Below are positions 31,794-43,815 of a DNA stretch of 64,000 nucleotides, piece after piece; positions within the stretch are counted from its first letter, which is position 1, and every line of letters starts with the position of its first letter. This stretch comes from Thalassia testudinum. Lineage: Eukaryota > Streptophyta > Magnoliopsida > Alismatales > Hydrocharitaceae. The stretch is from the NCBI GenBank assembly GCA_037157565.1, contig JAZHRO010000003.1:38515001-38579000 (forward strand), written 5' to 3'. The position numbers were made by a program, and so were the translations under genes. Under the pieces are notes generated by a model. The model was not told the origin of the DNA and did no database searches. It saw nothing but the letters and a program-made list of their open reading frames with translations.

Positions 31794-33955
31794 ATGTTTG
31801 GGAGGAGGTCACAAAACCCTGAATTGTTTGAATTCTCTGATAATTCTAGAAGAAAAGAAACCAAATCATCATCCTCCTCCATAAACATGGCTGCACGCCC
31901 ACCCCCAAATCTCAAGGGAGGAAATCGACCCCCTCAAATCCTACCAGGTGGTGGAGCCTTGGACCCCATAACCCACCTCCGAGACCAAATGGAAATGTAT
32001 AATGAACAGATTGAAGCCATCAGGGAAACCTTGGAGGAAATGTATAACCCTCCCGAATGGGAGGAGCCTAGGTCTCTTAGCTCTTATCAAAATCCCGCTG
32101 CTATAGAGACCATAGGAAAAATTCGGGTCCCCATGGGCGGGGACGATTTTGAATTGAAACCCAATATAATTGGCCTGATTAACTTTCACTTCCATGATCT
32201 TGCAAGTGAAGATCCTTTTCTCCATTTGGAAGACCTAATCCGATTGGCTGAAACGGTTAAACCAAGAAACATCTGGTTATCAATTGTCCTCATGGAAATA
32301 TTCTCATTTTCGTTGTGAGATAAAGTGTCGCAATGGTTACGCACACTTGGGAGAACCATCCATTCTTGGGAAGAGATGCATAAAGTATTTCTCAAGAAAT
32401 TCTTCCCAATCGGGCAAACCAATGCGCTTCGTCGTGCTATAACTTCCTTTACGCAACAAAATGGTGAACACTTTCATGAGTCTTGGGAGAGGTATAATGA
32501 CCTCCTCTGGAAGTGTCCACACCACGGTTTCCCTGAGTGGCATACAGTCCATATTTTCTATTATGGGCTAAATGAGACTTTCAAGCAGATTGCAGATGCT
32601 TCCTGTGGAAGGAATTTCATGAATAAAGATGAGAATGGAGCATTCGAATTATTTGAAAACATGAGCGAAAACTCAATGAACAATGCCTCCACTGTCGCTT
32701 TTAATCGTACCAGCCTGCCTCGTAATGTTCATGAAGTTGACATGGGACCCTCCATTCATCCACTGATCTTAGCCTTATCGCACAAAAATTGGATGAAGTC
32801 TCCGTCGTGCACAAGAAGCTGGACGAGCTTTTGGCCAATCCTGTCCATTCTATGGCAAACACCCCCACCTCACCACTTTGTCATAATCCCAATCCTTCCA
32901 ACTCCAGGCTTATCCCCAAAAACCCTGTGAGATCTTCCTTACCGAGCGTCGCACCAAGCGATTTGGTAAGTCATGTGGATCTGGCTTCTGCAAGCTAATA
33001 TTTTGACACGGAGGACCAAGCCTCCATGTGCTCGAATGCATATTTACATGCGGACTCATCTTCTGGCCAAGAAGATGCCTGCACCTTGGGGAACAACATG
33101 TTCTCTGCTACTTATAACCCAGGGTGGCAAAATCATCCTAATTTCGTGTGGTCCAATAACCCGCAGTGCCAAAACCTCACTGGTGGGCCAATGTGACCGT
33201 CCGCACCTGTCATCCCAAGGGCCTAGTCTAATCTTGTGGCGAATCTGCCATCGGGTCCTTGCATACCACAAACAGAACACGCATCAAATCCTCTTTATAA
33301 ACTGACGTGAATGATGAAGGAAATGTCTAAGCGCCACGAAGAGAACATGACCTCTCTTTAGCACCAATTGGCACAACAGAATGCTGAGATCATCAACTAC
33401 GTATGGCGACTCGATCTCAAGGCACTCTTCCAGCCCAACCTGTTCCCAACCTGCGAAATTTCATACCCCGTGGTCCTCAACCACAGGTATGACCTTCTCA
33501 GGGGCATGTTCATCAGATTCTGCAATCTCCAAGCATTCCACCGAGATTTTAGGCTAATTCCACAACAACTTCACCTCACCCTTATGTCCCTATTGTGAAC
33601 CCTCCTCTGCCTTATGATCCCACTGGACCCGCGACATCCAATGCGATTACTACGAGGAGCGGTAAGCAAACCGTCGATCCACCTCGACCTGATCCTGGCC
33701 CATCTTTTTCATCACCCTATCATTCGGGATGTGCACCGCATTCGCGAGAGGCCGATACACCCAAACTAGTGCCAGAATTGATCCCATTCCCTGAGGCTCT
33801 ACTGAGGGAGCCAAAAGGCATGAAAAAGGATATGCAAGCCTTTGATAACCTGCATAATTTATTTAGGGATGTTGAAATCAAGGTACCCCTGCTAGAGGCT
33901 ATCGACCACATACCTACTATCGCCCGATTTTTCAAAGACTACACTACACCCAGGC
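31794..33955 (+). pseudogene. gag: TE-A gag
   Basis: Athila-type gag, the particle protein. ATG at 31794 opens MFGRRSQNPE, a serine-rich stretch follows, then the core from about residue 115: DDFELKPNIIG, SEDPFLHLEDLIRLAE, WLRTL...HSW, FFPIGQTNALRRAI, FHESWERYNDLL.KCPHH and NFMNK. An in-frame TGA (32316-32318) cuts the core, and a one-base loss near 32757 shifts the frame relative to TE-F. Further stops follow (TAA near 32996). The C-terminal part is open again from 33595 in another frame and holds the linker motif ITTRSGK. No zinc knuckle is seen, as is usual for Athila gag as far as I recall. Non-functional. Confidence 0.85.
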
Positions 33956-34950
33956 GACAGACAAAGAAAATAAAGAATCCGGTGGTTCTCTCGCCTCATG
34001 TGAGTTGTGCTATACTGTCAAATCTACCATCGAAGCAGAAAGATCTGGGCACACCGTTTATTTCCTATAGCATCCAAGGCTGCAATTTTAACCGTGCTAT
34101 GCTTGATCTAGGATCTTCCATCAATCTTATACCAACCATCATGCTCGAGAAATTTGCCTTAGGAAATCTAAAATCCACCCCTGTCACGTTACAGTTGGCA
34201 GATTGTTCTGTCAAAATACCAAAGGTTGTGGTGGAAGACGTGGTGGTTAGGGTCAACAGTCTCTGTTTTCCTGTTGACTTTCTTGCTTTGGATATGGAAG
34301 TTGCTAGCTCACTTTCTGATTGTCCAATCATCCTTGGTTGACCTTTCTTGGCCATAGCTCGCGCCCATATCGGCTGCAAGTTGGGTTGTATTGAGATTGC
34401 CATTGGATCTAAGAAGCTCAAGCTTGACATCTTCAAGGCAACCAAGAACTTTGATTACGATTGCATCAAGGATGACACGTCTAATGAGGACATGGCCGTC
34501 AGCACGTGTATCAGACTAATAGGGACCTATTCTGACTACTGTGGATTGCCATTAAACACTGACGATTGCCTGACCGACACATATTGTGATGTTCGCCCAT
34601 CCCTCACTTTTCCCGTACCTTCTCCTAACCAGACTTCTGACGAGGTTTTCTCCGCTTCCCATTCCTCATGGTCTGAGTCATATTTGGGCTACTCATCGCC
34701 TATCCACACTCTTTAAGATCGGATTGCCCTTTCTTTCTCGCCAAATAAGGCAGAATTGCAACTCCACATAGGGACCTGGAGCTAAATACTGCTCACTGGG
34801 GCTATCCCTTTTTGGATCCATCAATCCAAGATGCCCCTCTTCTTGGCCAATCTGAGGGCCAACTTCTTCCTCCTACCTTATTTTCCTCTGATCTGCTTGG
34901 GACACTCTTGTCCCAAGAAATGCAGATCTTTCACCATCCACTCCCAAGCT
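33956..34950 (+). pseudogene. pro: TE-A protease and acidic spacer
   Basis: The aspartic protease active site is DLGSS (34105-34119) within an otherwise normal retropepsin segment (ILSNLPSKQKDLG before it, SINLIP after it, CPIILG near 34341). A TGA at 34339-34341 replaces the arginine codon kept in TE-F (CGA). The same frame goes on as a spacer with DDTSNEDMAVS and QTSDEVFSASHSSW to a TAA near 34716. The spacer is shared with TE-C and TE-F and has no recognised domain. Gag, protease and spacer appear to be one polyprotein with RT. Confidence 0.8.
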
Positions 34951-35433
34951 GAAAGAGTTGCCTGATACGCTTAAGTATGTTTTCTTGGGACCAAGTGAAA
35001 CGCTCCCCATAATCATTAGTTCAAAGTTAACCAGGGAGCAAGAGTGTAAACTAACAAAGGTCCTTATGGAACACAAGGCAGCCATTGGATGGTGCTTATC
35101 AGACTTAACTGGCATTAGCTCCTCCTACTGCACTCACCGCATATATACGGAGGAGGAGGCTCGACCTTCCCGCGAGATGCAGCGACGTCTCAACCCTAAC
35201 ATGCGTCAGGTCGTTAAAAAGGAAATTATTAATTAGCTGGATGCGGGTATAATCTACCCGATCAGCGATAGCCCCTAGGTGAGTTAGATTCATGTCATGC
35301 CCAAAAAGGCGGGACTCACTATCCATGTCAATGACAGGGGCGAATCTATCCCTACACTCACTCCTACATCTTGGAGAGTGTGTGGATTAAAGGAAACTTA
35401 ATGCTGCAACTAAGAAAGATCACTTTCCGCTAG
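34951..35433 (+). pseudogene. pol: TE-A reverse transcriptase, N-terminal part
   Basis: Open at 34958-35236: TLKYVFLG, LPIIISSKLT, HKAAIGW, DLTGIS, then RRLNPNM and VVKKEI, the fingers entry of Athila/Tat RT. Stops follow (TAG near 35235 and 35277) before the PKKAG segment. The piece ends in KDHFPL at 35433, where TE-D has inserted; RT resumes with PFID at 43211. GCTAG (35429-35433) against GCTAC (43206-43210) is the TE-D target duplication with one substitution. Confidence 0.85.
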
Positions 35434-37230
35434 TGTTGAACGTATGAATTGCTACGCTAACGTGTTTGGTTTTGGAAAACCTGTCATTGTAGTTTGAAAG
35501 CAAAGAACTCGTGTTCAACAAATAAAATTTATACTGAATGAAAATTCTAGGTCGAACACAGGGAGGCAGACGTTTGATTTAAAAACAACACATTTATTTT
35601 TATTTGTCATGAAATAATTCAATTGATTAAAACTACTTAATTACTTACAATAAATAGAAGGGAGAGAGAATGTGAGAGAGAGAGAATATTACAAACAAAA
35701 ATGAAAATGAGATGTAGAATAAATAGGGAATTCATCATTAAGGAGAATGCTTGTTTCACTATTACAACTAGAAAGCAGAAAACAATTACACTAGAAAGCA
35801 GTAAATTTACTCTAGAAAGCATTAAAAGAATAGAGAGAGAAATATCCACCTCGACGGCCGCTTGGAGGACGAGTCGAACTACTCTAGAAAGCAGTAAATC
35901 TATTCTAGAAAGTAGTAAAAAGAATGGGGAGAGAGATATCCTCCACGACGGTCGCTTGGAGGACGAGCTAGACAGGACGACGCCTGGACGAAGGAGGACG
36001 AAGTAGGATGAAGGAGGATGAAGTAGAAGAATGGGAACAGGGTAGCACGTCGTCGTCGTCATGGGATCCAGTTCCGAAGGGGGATGAAAATTTGGACTTT
36101 ATCTCGTGAGAAGCATCCCGAGTGTGGGACAAGCTTCTCTTGAGCTTTGGAGAGGTAGAGAGGAGAATGAAGGGTTGAGAATTTCGTGTGGAGGGGGTCT
36201 CCTTTTATAGTTGCATGGAATGGGGGCAAATTAGTCATTACATCTTTAAAACATTAAATAAGGGGTCTTTAGTGACAGATAAAACCATCGCTAAAGCCCC
36301 AATGTGGGCGTAGTGGGCATTGGATGCGTGCACCCACTCGTCTGTTCGCGCCTAACGCTCGCCGCACGTTCAACCATCCACAGCCATCCGATCGCGAGAT
36401 CGGACGACCCAGATTGCGCCTTCACCCACTTCACTACGTGCCTGCCCAACGCGTGCGATGCCGCGTGAGGTGCGAGCGTGCGATAGCGCATCGATGCTAT
36501 TTAACGTGGACGACCTCTCGATCAAGATCCGACGCTCGCCCATGCCCGCTCGCCCATGCCCTTCGCCTACTTGCTGCTGCTCGAACCCGCGTCTTGTGAA
36601 TGTGCAACGCCTCGCGACCGCTGCGCTACGGGAAGGATTATGTCGCGTGGACTATTTGAGGCGCATGCGTTCACAGCCATTGGATCGAGATCCAACGGTG
36701 GAGAGGGTCTGATGCTGGGGCTTCAGCAGTTGCGTGCGGGCGATTGGGCAGCCTAGATGGTGCCATGTGGCGCCATCTTGGCCGTCCATCTCCTGGATGT
36801 TGTAGATGGTGCCATGGGTGTCGGATTGACTCGATTTCTACGTTGTTAGGCTGCGATCGTCGATCCGAATCCATCTGTGTGGTTGGAATTTCATTTGAAG
36901 TGTGGATTTACACCATCTTGGCTCTTGATCTTCTAGGGTTCGCCGGTCACTATCAGATGCTATAGATGCTTGATTAAGGCGATCTTGGAGTCGTTGAACT
37001 CTAATCGTCGCCCTGATCACATCCGTACAGTCGGATCTTTGATCCGAGGCCCCAATAAAAGGTTTTCCCTATCCAAGCACATAAAATGAGACAATTAACC
37101 TCCATTTTATTCAAACTACTCTAAATGCAAGATGAAGCATGTTATGCAATATTTATATCATGAAATGCAATCCAATGCTTAAGAACATGCATAAATATAC
37201 ATCGTAAGTAGTGTAAATATGTTTACATCA
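35434..37230 (-). repeat. TE-D 3' LTR
   Basis: 1797 bp, homologous to 41448-43205. On the minus strand the TATA box CTATAAAAGG is at 36210-36201, giving a U3 of about 1.0 kb and R/U5 of about 0.77 kb. The stretch 35740-36000 repeats the phrase CTAGAAAGCAGTAAA several times. Confidence 0.88.
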
Positions 37231-37263
37231 TACCCCCATGCCTATCTTTTGCTAGTCCCTAGC
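37231..37263 (-). promoter_or_regulatory. TE-D polypurine tract with inverted repeat
   Basis: On the minus strand GCTAG-GGA-CTAGC, AAAAGATA and GGCATGGGGGTA, abutting the LTR start TGATG. Identical in its core to TE-A and TE-F although the LTRs are unrelated. Confidence 0.85.
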
Positions 37264-38801
37264 AAAAACTATATGCTATTTATAAAAGAATTAGGTTGGA
37301 TTATTTGGGCAAGAGTTATTTTCAATCATTAAGAAATTGTCTACTTAGGATTTGAACTTTCAAAGACACAATAGTGCCTGAGTATCTGCCAAAATGCAGA
37401 TCGCCTCAAGCCCTCGCCTTATTCAAAGAAAATTTTCTTTTTCTCGTTTTCCTCTTTTCTAATTTTTTTGGATTTTCAAGTTTTAGGGGTAAAGAGTGGC
37501 TTTCTACGACCATTCAACTCACCCAAGATTTGATGAGAACTCTAAGTTCTAAGCATCTTATTGTGAATGTGATAGACTCGTTGATCAGAAATTAAAATGG
37601 ACTTCGGATTTCTACGCCTCTAAGTGACCTCAAAAAAGAATTCTTCCTAAAGGTGTATCTTTACAACCGGTAGCTTTCTCACTACTTTTATTTTTTTACG
37701 GGGCCAACACAAATGTGAATCTAGTGTATATCTCCTCGGTTTATTCTACTTCTCCAGTTCTTCCTAAGTTTTTTGGGAATTTTTAGTGCATTTATTGAGC
37801 TGGGTCTGGACAATCGGTCGATGAGCTGTTACCACCGACAACTTGCCAGCCATACTCGTGCGGGAAGTGTGGTTTTTTCCTTTTTTTTCTTTTCTCCTTT
37901 TCTTTTGATTTTTTTTTCTTTTTTAAGTAGGTGGCTTCCTTGGTCTAAGATTTACCTAAGGGCAGGAAAAAGAGAAAGGTCCAGTGACTAGGATCTGGAC
38001 AACCTACCTATGGGCTATTACCCATGATAACTTGCCAGCCATATCACCCTAGAAGGTTCATTAGCTACCCAATTTCCGTTAAAATCACCGAACAATGAGT
38101 TAGTGACAAGATAGTGTGTAGATGCTAGAAACTCAAAATTCCCTCAAATTAGAGGGTGGGTTGATAAGTCGTCTACTTATCACCCAAACTTATTTACTCC
38201 AAATAAAATAAAATTCAGGTCGGCGAGAACTCAAAAAATAAATCCATATTTTAGTGGATACACGGGCTAATTAAGTCCAAAGACCTGAAGGGTCTTTGTG
38301 TTCAAATCATAATGTAGTATTTCCTAAGATTGAAAATTTTCTTAAACCCAAGTTCTCTTTCCTAATTCAATTTTTTTTTTTTAATAAAAGAAAATAAAAC
38401 AAATCTACGGAGCTGACGAGTGAATTCAGAGATGAATATCCACCCCCCTATGCCTATCTAATGCAATGTCCTCATTGTATTAAAAAGACATAAAACAGAG
38501 TGGAAAAGCATGGAAAGCACCTGAATTGCGTGAATGTCAGGTCTGCTCTGAGTTGAAAACTGAAAAGAACAGTATATGTGCTGAGTTTAGTGCCTTCAGC
38601 TAGGCACACTATACAAAGAAGAGAAATGAATAATTCACAAGTGCAGGTCAGAATCAGAATAAACAAAAGAATCCTCTGACCTGTCAGTAGATGTACACAG
38701 ATGTGGACTAGATTGTGGTGCAGACCCATCCCCCATGATCGAGAATATCTTAGGTTTTAGATAAAAATTACCCAAAACCTAAAATCAGAATGCAAGTGGG
38801 G
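37264..38801 (-). other. TE-D 3' non-coding region with a repeat pair and purine motif
   Basis: Contains the upstream purine motif (38476-38434 on the minus strand: AATGAGGACATTG, then GGCATAGGGGGGTGGATA). Two related ~60-nt units lie at 38050-37987 and 37860-37801 (shared CTGGCAAGTT.TC...GGTAA.AGC.CAT...GTTGTCC) with an A-rich stretch between them. TE-E has the same cassette. No credible ORF. Confidence 0.65.
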
Positions 38802-39525
38802 TCAGGCCTGCGATTTATGAGGATGCAACCCAAGACCAAAAGGTCGGGTTACAGAGAAATTAAGATCAAAAGGATAATTGTTGAATGTGTTCTTGGGTTT
38901 GACATCCTCAAAACAAATGTCGTAAGGGTCCTGGTTTGATGGTTTCAGCTTAATAGGCACCTTTCGACTCAATCTTCTATTTCCTCCAAAGTTAACTTCC
39001 CAAATCAGAACTTCCCAGCTCCTATCCTCCTCATTCAGCATGTCAAATTCCAGGACCTCTTGTATATTAATCACCCAATCTGAAATCTCCAAGTCTAAAT
39101 GATGTGGCAGAATCAAAATTGACTTGGGTCTAATTATCTCAAAAATAGAATCATCAATAAGCTCAACGGGGTGTAACTGACAATCAGGGCATTGAATTGA
39201 ATCCTCCCGAAAATGCGATTCTGGATCCGTAATGTGTGCCCTAATAAGATCAGTTTCCTCAATTATTGGGCTATCAAATGATCTATCATATTCCTCAGGC
39301 CCAATCATCTCACAAAAATCGTGTTCTGAAAACTCGTGTGAGACTTTGCAACTTGAATCTTCACCATCAAAGAAATTAGGATCCGTATCAATGTATGTCC
39401 CAAAATCATCTCTCACTTTCTGTTCCAAGGAGTCATATGTTTCCTCGTACCCCAGCTCAGGGATCTTAGGTGAAGAAATCAGATCTTCCTTAGTCGGTTG
39501 CTCTAATTTAATCTGGTCAGCCTCG
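38802..39525 (-). CDS. TE-D ORF, C-terminal part, unknown acidic protein
   Basis: Open from about 39525 to the stop at 38804-38802; the first ATG in this stretch is at 39428 (208 codons). The protein is rich in D, E, P and S, with CPDCQLHPVELIDDSIFEI in the middle, DPYDI and FGLGLH near the end, and no transmembrane segment or catalytic motif that I can see. TE-E preserves the same C-terminal half (7101-7487). The upstream stretch without ATG (39525-39429) reads naturally into it, so the true start is probably upstream at about 40271, with a break between. It is not a pol gene. It could be a diverged structural protein or an accessory protein of the D/E family; I do not recognise it. Confidence 0.6.
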
Positions 39526-39648
39526 TAACATGTGTCCCCCCACTAGGTGCCTGAGCGAGTTCTGTCATTGGCTTTCCTGAAGGGAGTTCAACCTGGGAAT
39601 CATCCCATGATTGAATCAAAGCGACCACGAATCATATCCTCAATTTTG

Positions 39649-40307
39649 CTAATTTCCCAAGTAGAAACTCACTCGGGTTCTTATCCTTAACATCCTGGAG
39701 CCAATCCAACAAAGCTTGTTTAAATCATCAATCATTTCAATTAGGAGCTCCAATCCCTCAATGCAAGGTATTGGCTGAACTTCTAAAGATTGAATGATAT
39801 TCCTCAAGTTAGCCAGAACCTTATCTTGAACCTGGTTAACCTGAACCAAATGAGTTGGTTCAGGGTTGGGTGGGTTTGGGGTCAATGCAGGGGAATTAAT
39901 GAATTGAGATTCATTATACCCTTCCTGATAATAGGTCATTTCAGATTGCTCAAAAGGTGGTGATGACCTACAGGCAATGTAATCAGAGGATGGGTAAGGA
40001 TCAGTGTATCCTTCTTGATTGTAGATCGTATTGGGTTGTGCATAATAGGGTGATGATCTATAATTGATATGGCTCTGAGAAGGATGAAAATCACAATAAA
40101 GTGTTCAGGGTTAGACCCTAGACACGGAGGTCCGGAACTATATCCCCAATCCGGGTTATCCCAACTAACTGATGGTTGATTACAGTACGAGTTAGGATAA
40201 TCGTCATGTTGAGGATAATTCAAAATGGGAGGGAAAGAGTGGGAATACAAGTAATATGAGGAAGGATTCATGAGAAATGGGAGGAAGAAAGGCACTCTGC
40301 AATACAA
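39649..40307 (-). pseudogene. TE-D ORF, N-terminal part, broken
   Basis: Two overlapping open frames (40307-39936 and 39939-39649) look like one protein split by frameshifts. A likely start is ATG at 40271 (MNPSSYY). Early residues are rich in Y, N, S and P (SVSWDNPDWGY...PPCLGSNPEHF). This composition recalls the TYNPGW.NHPNF.W stretch of the A/C/F gag linker, but I cannot show homology. Further down is LEVQPIPCIEGLELLIEMI, a hydrophobic, possibly helical segment. No gag core is present. Function unknown. Confidence 0.5.
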
Positions 40308-41426
40308 ACAATCAAACCTGTCCTTAAGTGGGTTAGCCTAAAGACCTACAGACTCCCAAAACCCATCTTGAGATAGAGAAACGATTTGATATACTTCTGT
40401 CTGTTCAATCCAACCAGTTAGGAGGGACTAGGGAGAAGGTTCTTCCTTCGGCTTGCTCCTCCGGTTCCTCATGTCCCCCCCAGCCACGATCGTTGATCCT
40501 GCTCCCCTAACAAGACATCAAATTGAACAGTAGAAATAGACTAATCGAAAATAATCTCGTTCTGGGCTCTGAAGAGCGAGTCGAATCCTTAAGGCCAATG
40601 TCTACTCTATTTTATTTAGGGTGAGGTTTAAATGTGCTTTGGAATGTGATGGGCCCTTAAATGGGTTGTGCCCTTAATGATTGATTGATTTGTGTGTGCG
40701 TGCAAAACCAGTGGTTTTCAAGCAAGATTATTTTTTGATGTGGTGAATTTTAGAGTTCAAATCTTCCTTAGTAGCTTTTAGGATTCAACTTTATATGTTT
40801 TCAAACAAGTTTCGTTGGCACACTAGGTTTTGCAAGCACAAGTGAAGATGTTTTCCTTTAAAGCTTAAAAAGAATGTGGAGTGCCTGGTAAATCCCTAAG
40901 AGTTGAACTTAAGTGACAGCTACTTGATGAGTTGATTTTATTTGAAGTGGTGCAGCCTAATCAACTCAAACAATTGGCCTGTTACACCACTTAATTAGGC
41001 ACACAAGTGATTACCTAATCTGATTTCTACTCAATTATGTGTTTGGATGTGTGTACCAGCTTCAAAGATCGATTTACCGGTTGAGTTTGAAAATCAGATG
41101 AGGTTGTGTACCTCTGTGAGATTTTTTTTTAAATTTTTCTTTTAATGTGGGGGTTGGGGTGAGTATGGATGTCAAACAACAAATAATCTAACCTTAGAGT
41201 TTATAAGAACACCTAAGTTGATTTATGTTTGTGTTATTATTTTGTGGAATGAAATCTAATGGGTGGGAGGTGAGGGATAACTCATAGAACCTTCCATAGC
41301 ACTTTACTCCGATCTACCACTTTTGCCTGTCTCGAAAGAGTACCTGCAATCACAATAAGAAAGGAGAGAAGTGAAGTAAATGATTTGTAAGTTAGAAAAC
41401 GCGAAGAGAAATCAAAGAGTGTCGTC
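40308..41426 (-). other. TE-D untranslated leader
   Basis: From the primer site to the ORF, about 1.1 kb, AT-rich, with no credible ORF. I see nothing specific beyond scattered T-rich stretches. Confidence 0.55.
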
Positions 41427-41444
41427 TCCTCAGCAACGGTGCCA
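41427..41444 (-). promoter_or_regulatory. TE-D primer-binding site, tRNA-Asp
   Basis: On the minus strand TGGCACCGTTGCTGAGGA, three changes from the tRNA-Asp complement, 3 nt inside the 5' LTR (41448). It fixes the orientation of TE-D. Confidence 0.8.
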
Positions 41445-41447
41445 AAA

Positions 41448-43205
41448 TGTTGAACGTATGAATTGCTACGCTAACATGTTTGGTTTTGGAAAATCTGTTG
41501 TTGTAGTTTGAAAGCGAAGAACTCGTGTTCAACAAATAAAATTTATATCGAAATGAAAATTCCAGGTTGAACACAGGGAGGCAGACATTTGATTTAAAAG
41601 CAATGCATTTATTTTTATTTGTCATGAAATAATTCAATTGATTAAAACTACTTAATTATTTACAATAAATAGAAGAGACAGAGAGTAAGAGAGAGAATAT
41701 TACAAATAGAAATTAAAACGAGATGTAGAATAAACAAGGAATTCATCATTTTGGAGAATGTTTGTTTCACTATTCCAACTAGAAAGCAGAAAACAATTAC
41801 ACTAGAAAGCAGTAAATTTACTATAGAAAGCATTAAAAGAATAGAGAGAGAAATATCCTCCTCGACGGTTGCTTGGAGGGCAAGTCGAACTACTCTAGAA
41901 AGCAGTAAATCTATTATAGAAAGCAGTAAAAAGAATGGGGAGAGAGATATCCTCCTCGACGGTTGCTTGGAGGATGAGCTGGATGGGACGACGCCTGGAC
42001 GAAGGAGGACGAAGAAGAAGAATGGGAATGGGGCAGCATGTCATCGTCGTCGCGGGATCCACTTCCGAAGGGGGACGAAAATTTGGACTTTATGTCGTGA
42101 GAAGCATCCTGGGTGTGGGACAAGCTTCTCTTGAGCTTTGGAGAGGTAGAGAAGAGAAGGGATGAGAATTTCATGTGGAAGGGTATCTCCTTTTATAGTT
42201 GCAAGGACTGGGGGAAAATTAGTCATTACATCTTTAAAACATTAAATAAGGGGTCTTTAGTGACAGATAAAACCGTCGCTAAAGCCCCAACGTGGGCGTA
42301 GTGGGCATTGGACGTGCGCGCTTGCTCGTCTGCTCGTGCCTAACTCTCGCTGCACATTCAACTGTCCACAGTTGTCCGATCGTGAGATCGAACGGCCTAG
42401 ATCGCTCCTTCGCCCGCCTCATTGCGTGCCCGCCCAACGCGTGCGATGCTGCGTGAGGCGTGGGCGTGCGATAGCGCATCAACGCTATTTAGCGCGGACG
42501 GCTGCTCGATCAAGATCCGACGCTCGCCCGGGCCCTTCGCCTACTTGTTGCAGCTCGAAGCCGCATCTTATTAATGTGCAGCGCCTTGAGACCGCTATGC
42601 TATGCGAAGGATTGTGTTGCACGGACGATTTAAGGCGCATGCATTCACAGCCATTGGATCGAGATCCAATGGTGGAGAGGGGTACATGCAAGGGCTTCAG
42701 CGGTTGCGTGCAGGTGATTGGGTGGCTGATATGGCTCCCCGTGGTGCCATCTTGGCTATCCATCCTCTAGATGTTGTAGATGGTGCCACGGGTATCGGAT
42801 TTACTCAATTTTTGCATCGTTAGGCTGTGATTGTCGATTCGAATCCATCCATGTGGTCAGATTTATCATTTGAAGTGTGGATTTACACCATCTTGGCCCT
42901 TGATCTTCTAGGGTTCCCTGATCACTATCAGATGCTATAGATGCCTGATTAAGGCAACCTTGGAGTCGTTGAACTCCAATCGTCGCCCTGATCACATCCG
43001 TACGGTTAGATCTTCGATCCGAGGCCCCGATAAAAAGTTTTCCCTGTCCAAGCACATAAAAGGAGACAATTAACCTCCATTTTATTCAAACTACTCTAAA
43101 TGCAAGATGATGCATGTTATGCAATATTTATATAATGAAATGCAATCCTATGCTTAAGAACATGCATAAATAAACTTCTTAAGTAGTGTAAATGTGTTTA
43201 CATCA
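41448..43205 (-). repeat. TE-D 5' LTR
   Basis: 1758 bp. TATA box CTATAAAAGG at 42198-42189 on the minus strand. It differs from 35434-37230 by many substitutions and small indels, so the insertion is not recent. The GC-rich segment about 42300-42560 yields overlapping artefact frames. Confidence 0.88.
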
Positions 43206-43210
43206 GCTAC

Positions 43211-43815
43211 CTTTTATTGACTAATTCCTGGAGCGGTTAGCGAGAAATAAATTTTTCCCTTTCCTGGATGGATTCGCTGGATATAACTAGGTGGCAATTG
43301 ACCCCAGGGACAAAGAGAAAACCACATTTTCCTGCCCCTTCTGCACCTTTGCATTTAGAAGGATGCCGTTCGGACTTTGTAACGTGCCAGCAACTTTCCA
43401 GAGATGTATGCTGGCGATATTCCATTACATGGTAGGTGACTTTCTTGAGGTTTTCATGGATGACTTTTCGATCTTTGGACACTCTTTTGATGACTATCTT
43501 GCCAACCTGACCTGTATCCTTCGGAGATGTATTGATGTGAACCTCGTGCTTTCCTGGGAAAAGAGTCATTTTATGGTACACAAGGGAATTGTTCTCAGGC
43601 ATATCATCTCCGATAGGGGTATCGAGGTTGATAGGGCTAAGCTTGATGTAATTGCTAATTTACCTGTGCTTGGCTTTGTCAAACAAATCCGCTCCTTCTT
43701 GGGACATGTCGATTTCTATAGGAGATTCATCAAAGACTTCTCCAAGATTTCTAGACCTTTAACTCATCTCCTACCGACCGACGTACCCTTTAATATGGGC
43801 CCTGACTACATATGA
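43211..43815 (+). pseudogene. pol: TE-A reverse transcriptase, C-terminal part
   Basis: Resumes at PFID. Stops interrupt the first 80 nt; the frame is then open at 43291-43815. Motifs: FLDGFAGYN (about 43260), RRMPFGLCNVPATFQRCM (about 43360-43410), catalytic FMDD at 43453-43464, then SWEKSHFMV, GIVL.HIIS, RSFLGH and YRRFIKDFSKISRPLTHLL, the thumb and connection region. A TGA at 43813-43815 replaces the CGA codon of TE-F. The active-site aspartates are intact; the gene was disabled by stops and by TE-D. Confidence 0.88.

Larger units (their letters stand above)
35434..43205 (-). mobile_element. TE-D: non-autonomous LTR element, same family as TE-E
   Basis: Minus orientation: 5' LTR 43205-41448, primer site 41444-41427, leader, ORF 40307-38802, 3' region, purine tract 37263-37231, 3' LTR 37230-35434. 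On that strand the LTRs begin TGATGTAAAC and end TTCAACA. Total 7772 bp. No gag core, protease, RT, RNase H or integrase motif is found in its 4.2-kb interior, so it depends on another element for all enzymes. TE-E has the same ORF and LTR type. Since TE-D sits in TE-A and TE-A sits in TE-E, this family was active both before and after TE-A inserted. Confidence 0.88.

Noticed and set aside
38802..39428. Cellular gene inside TE-D
   Set aside because: The ORF lies between the primer site and purine tract of the element and recurs in TE-E, so it is an element protein.
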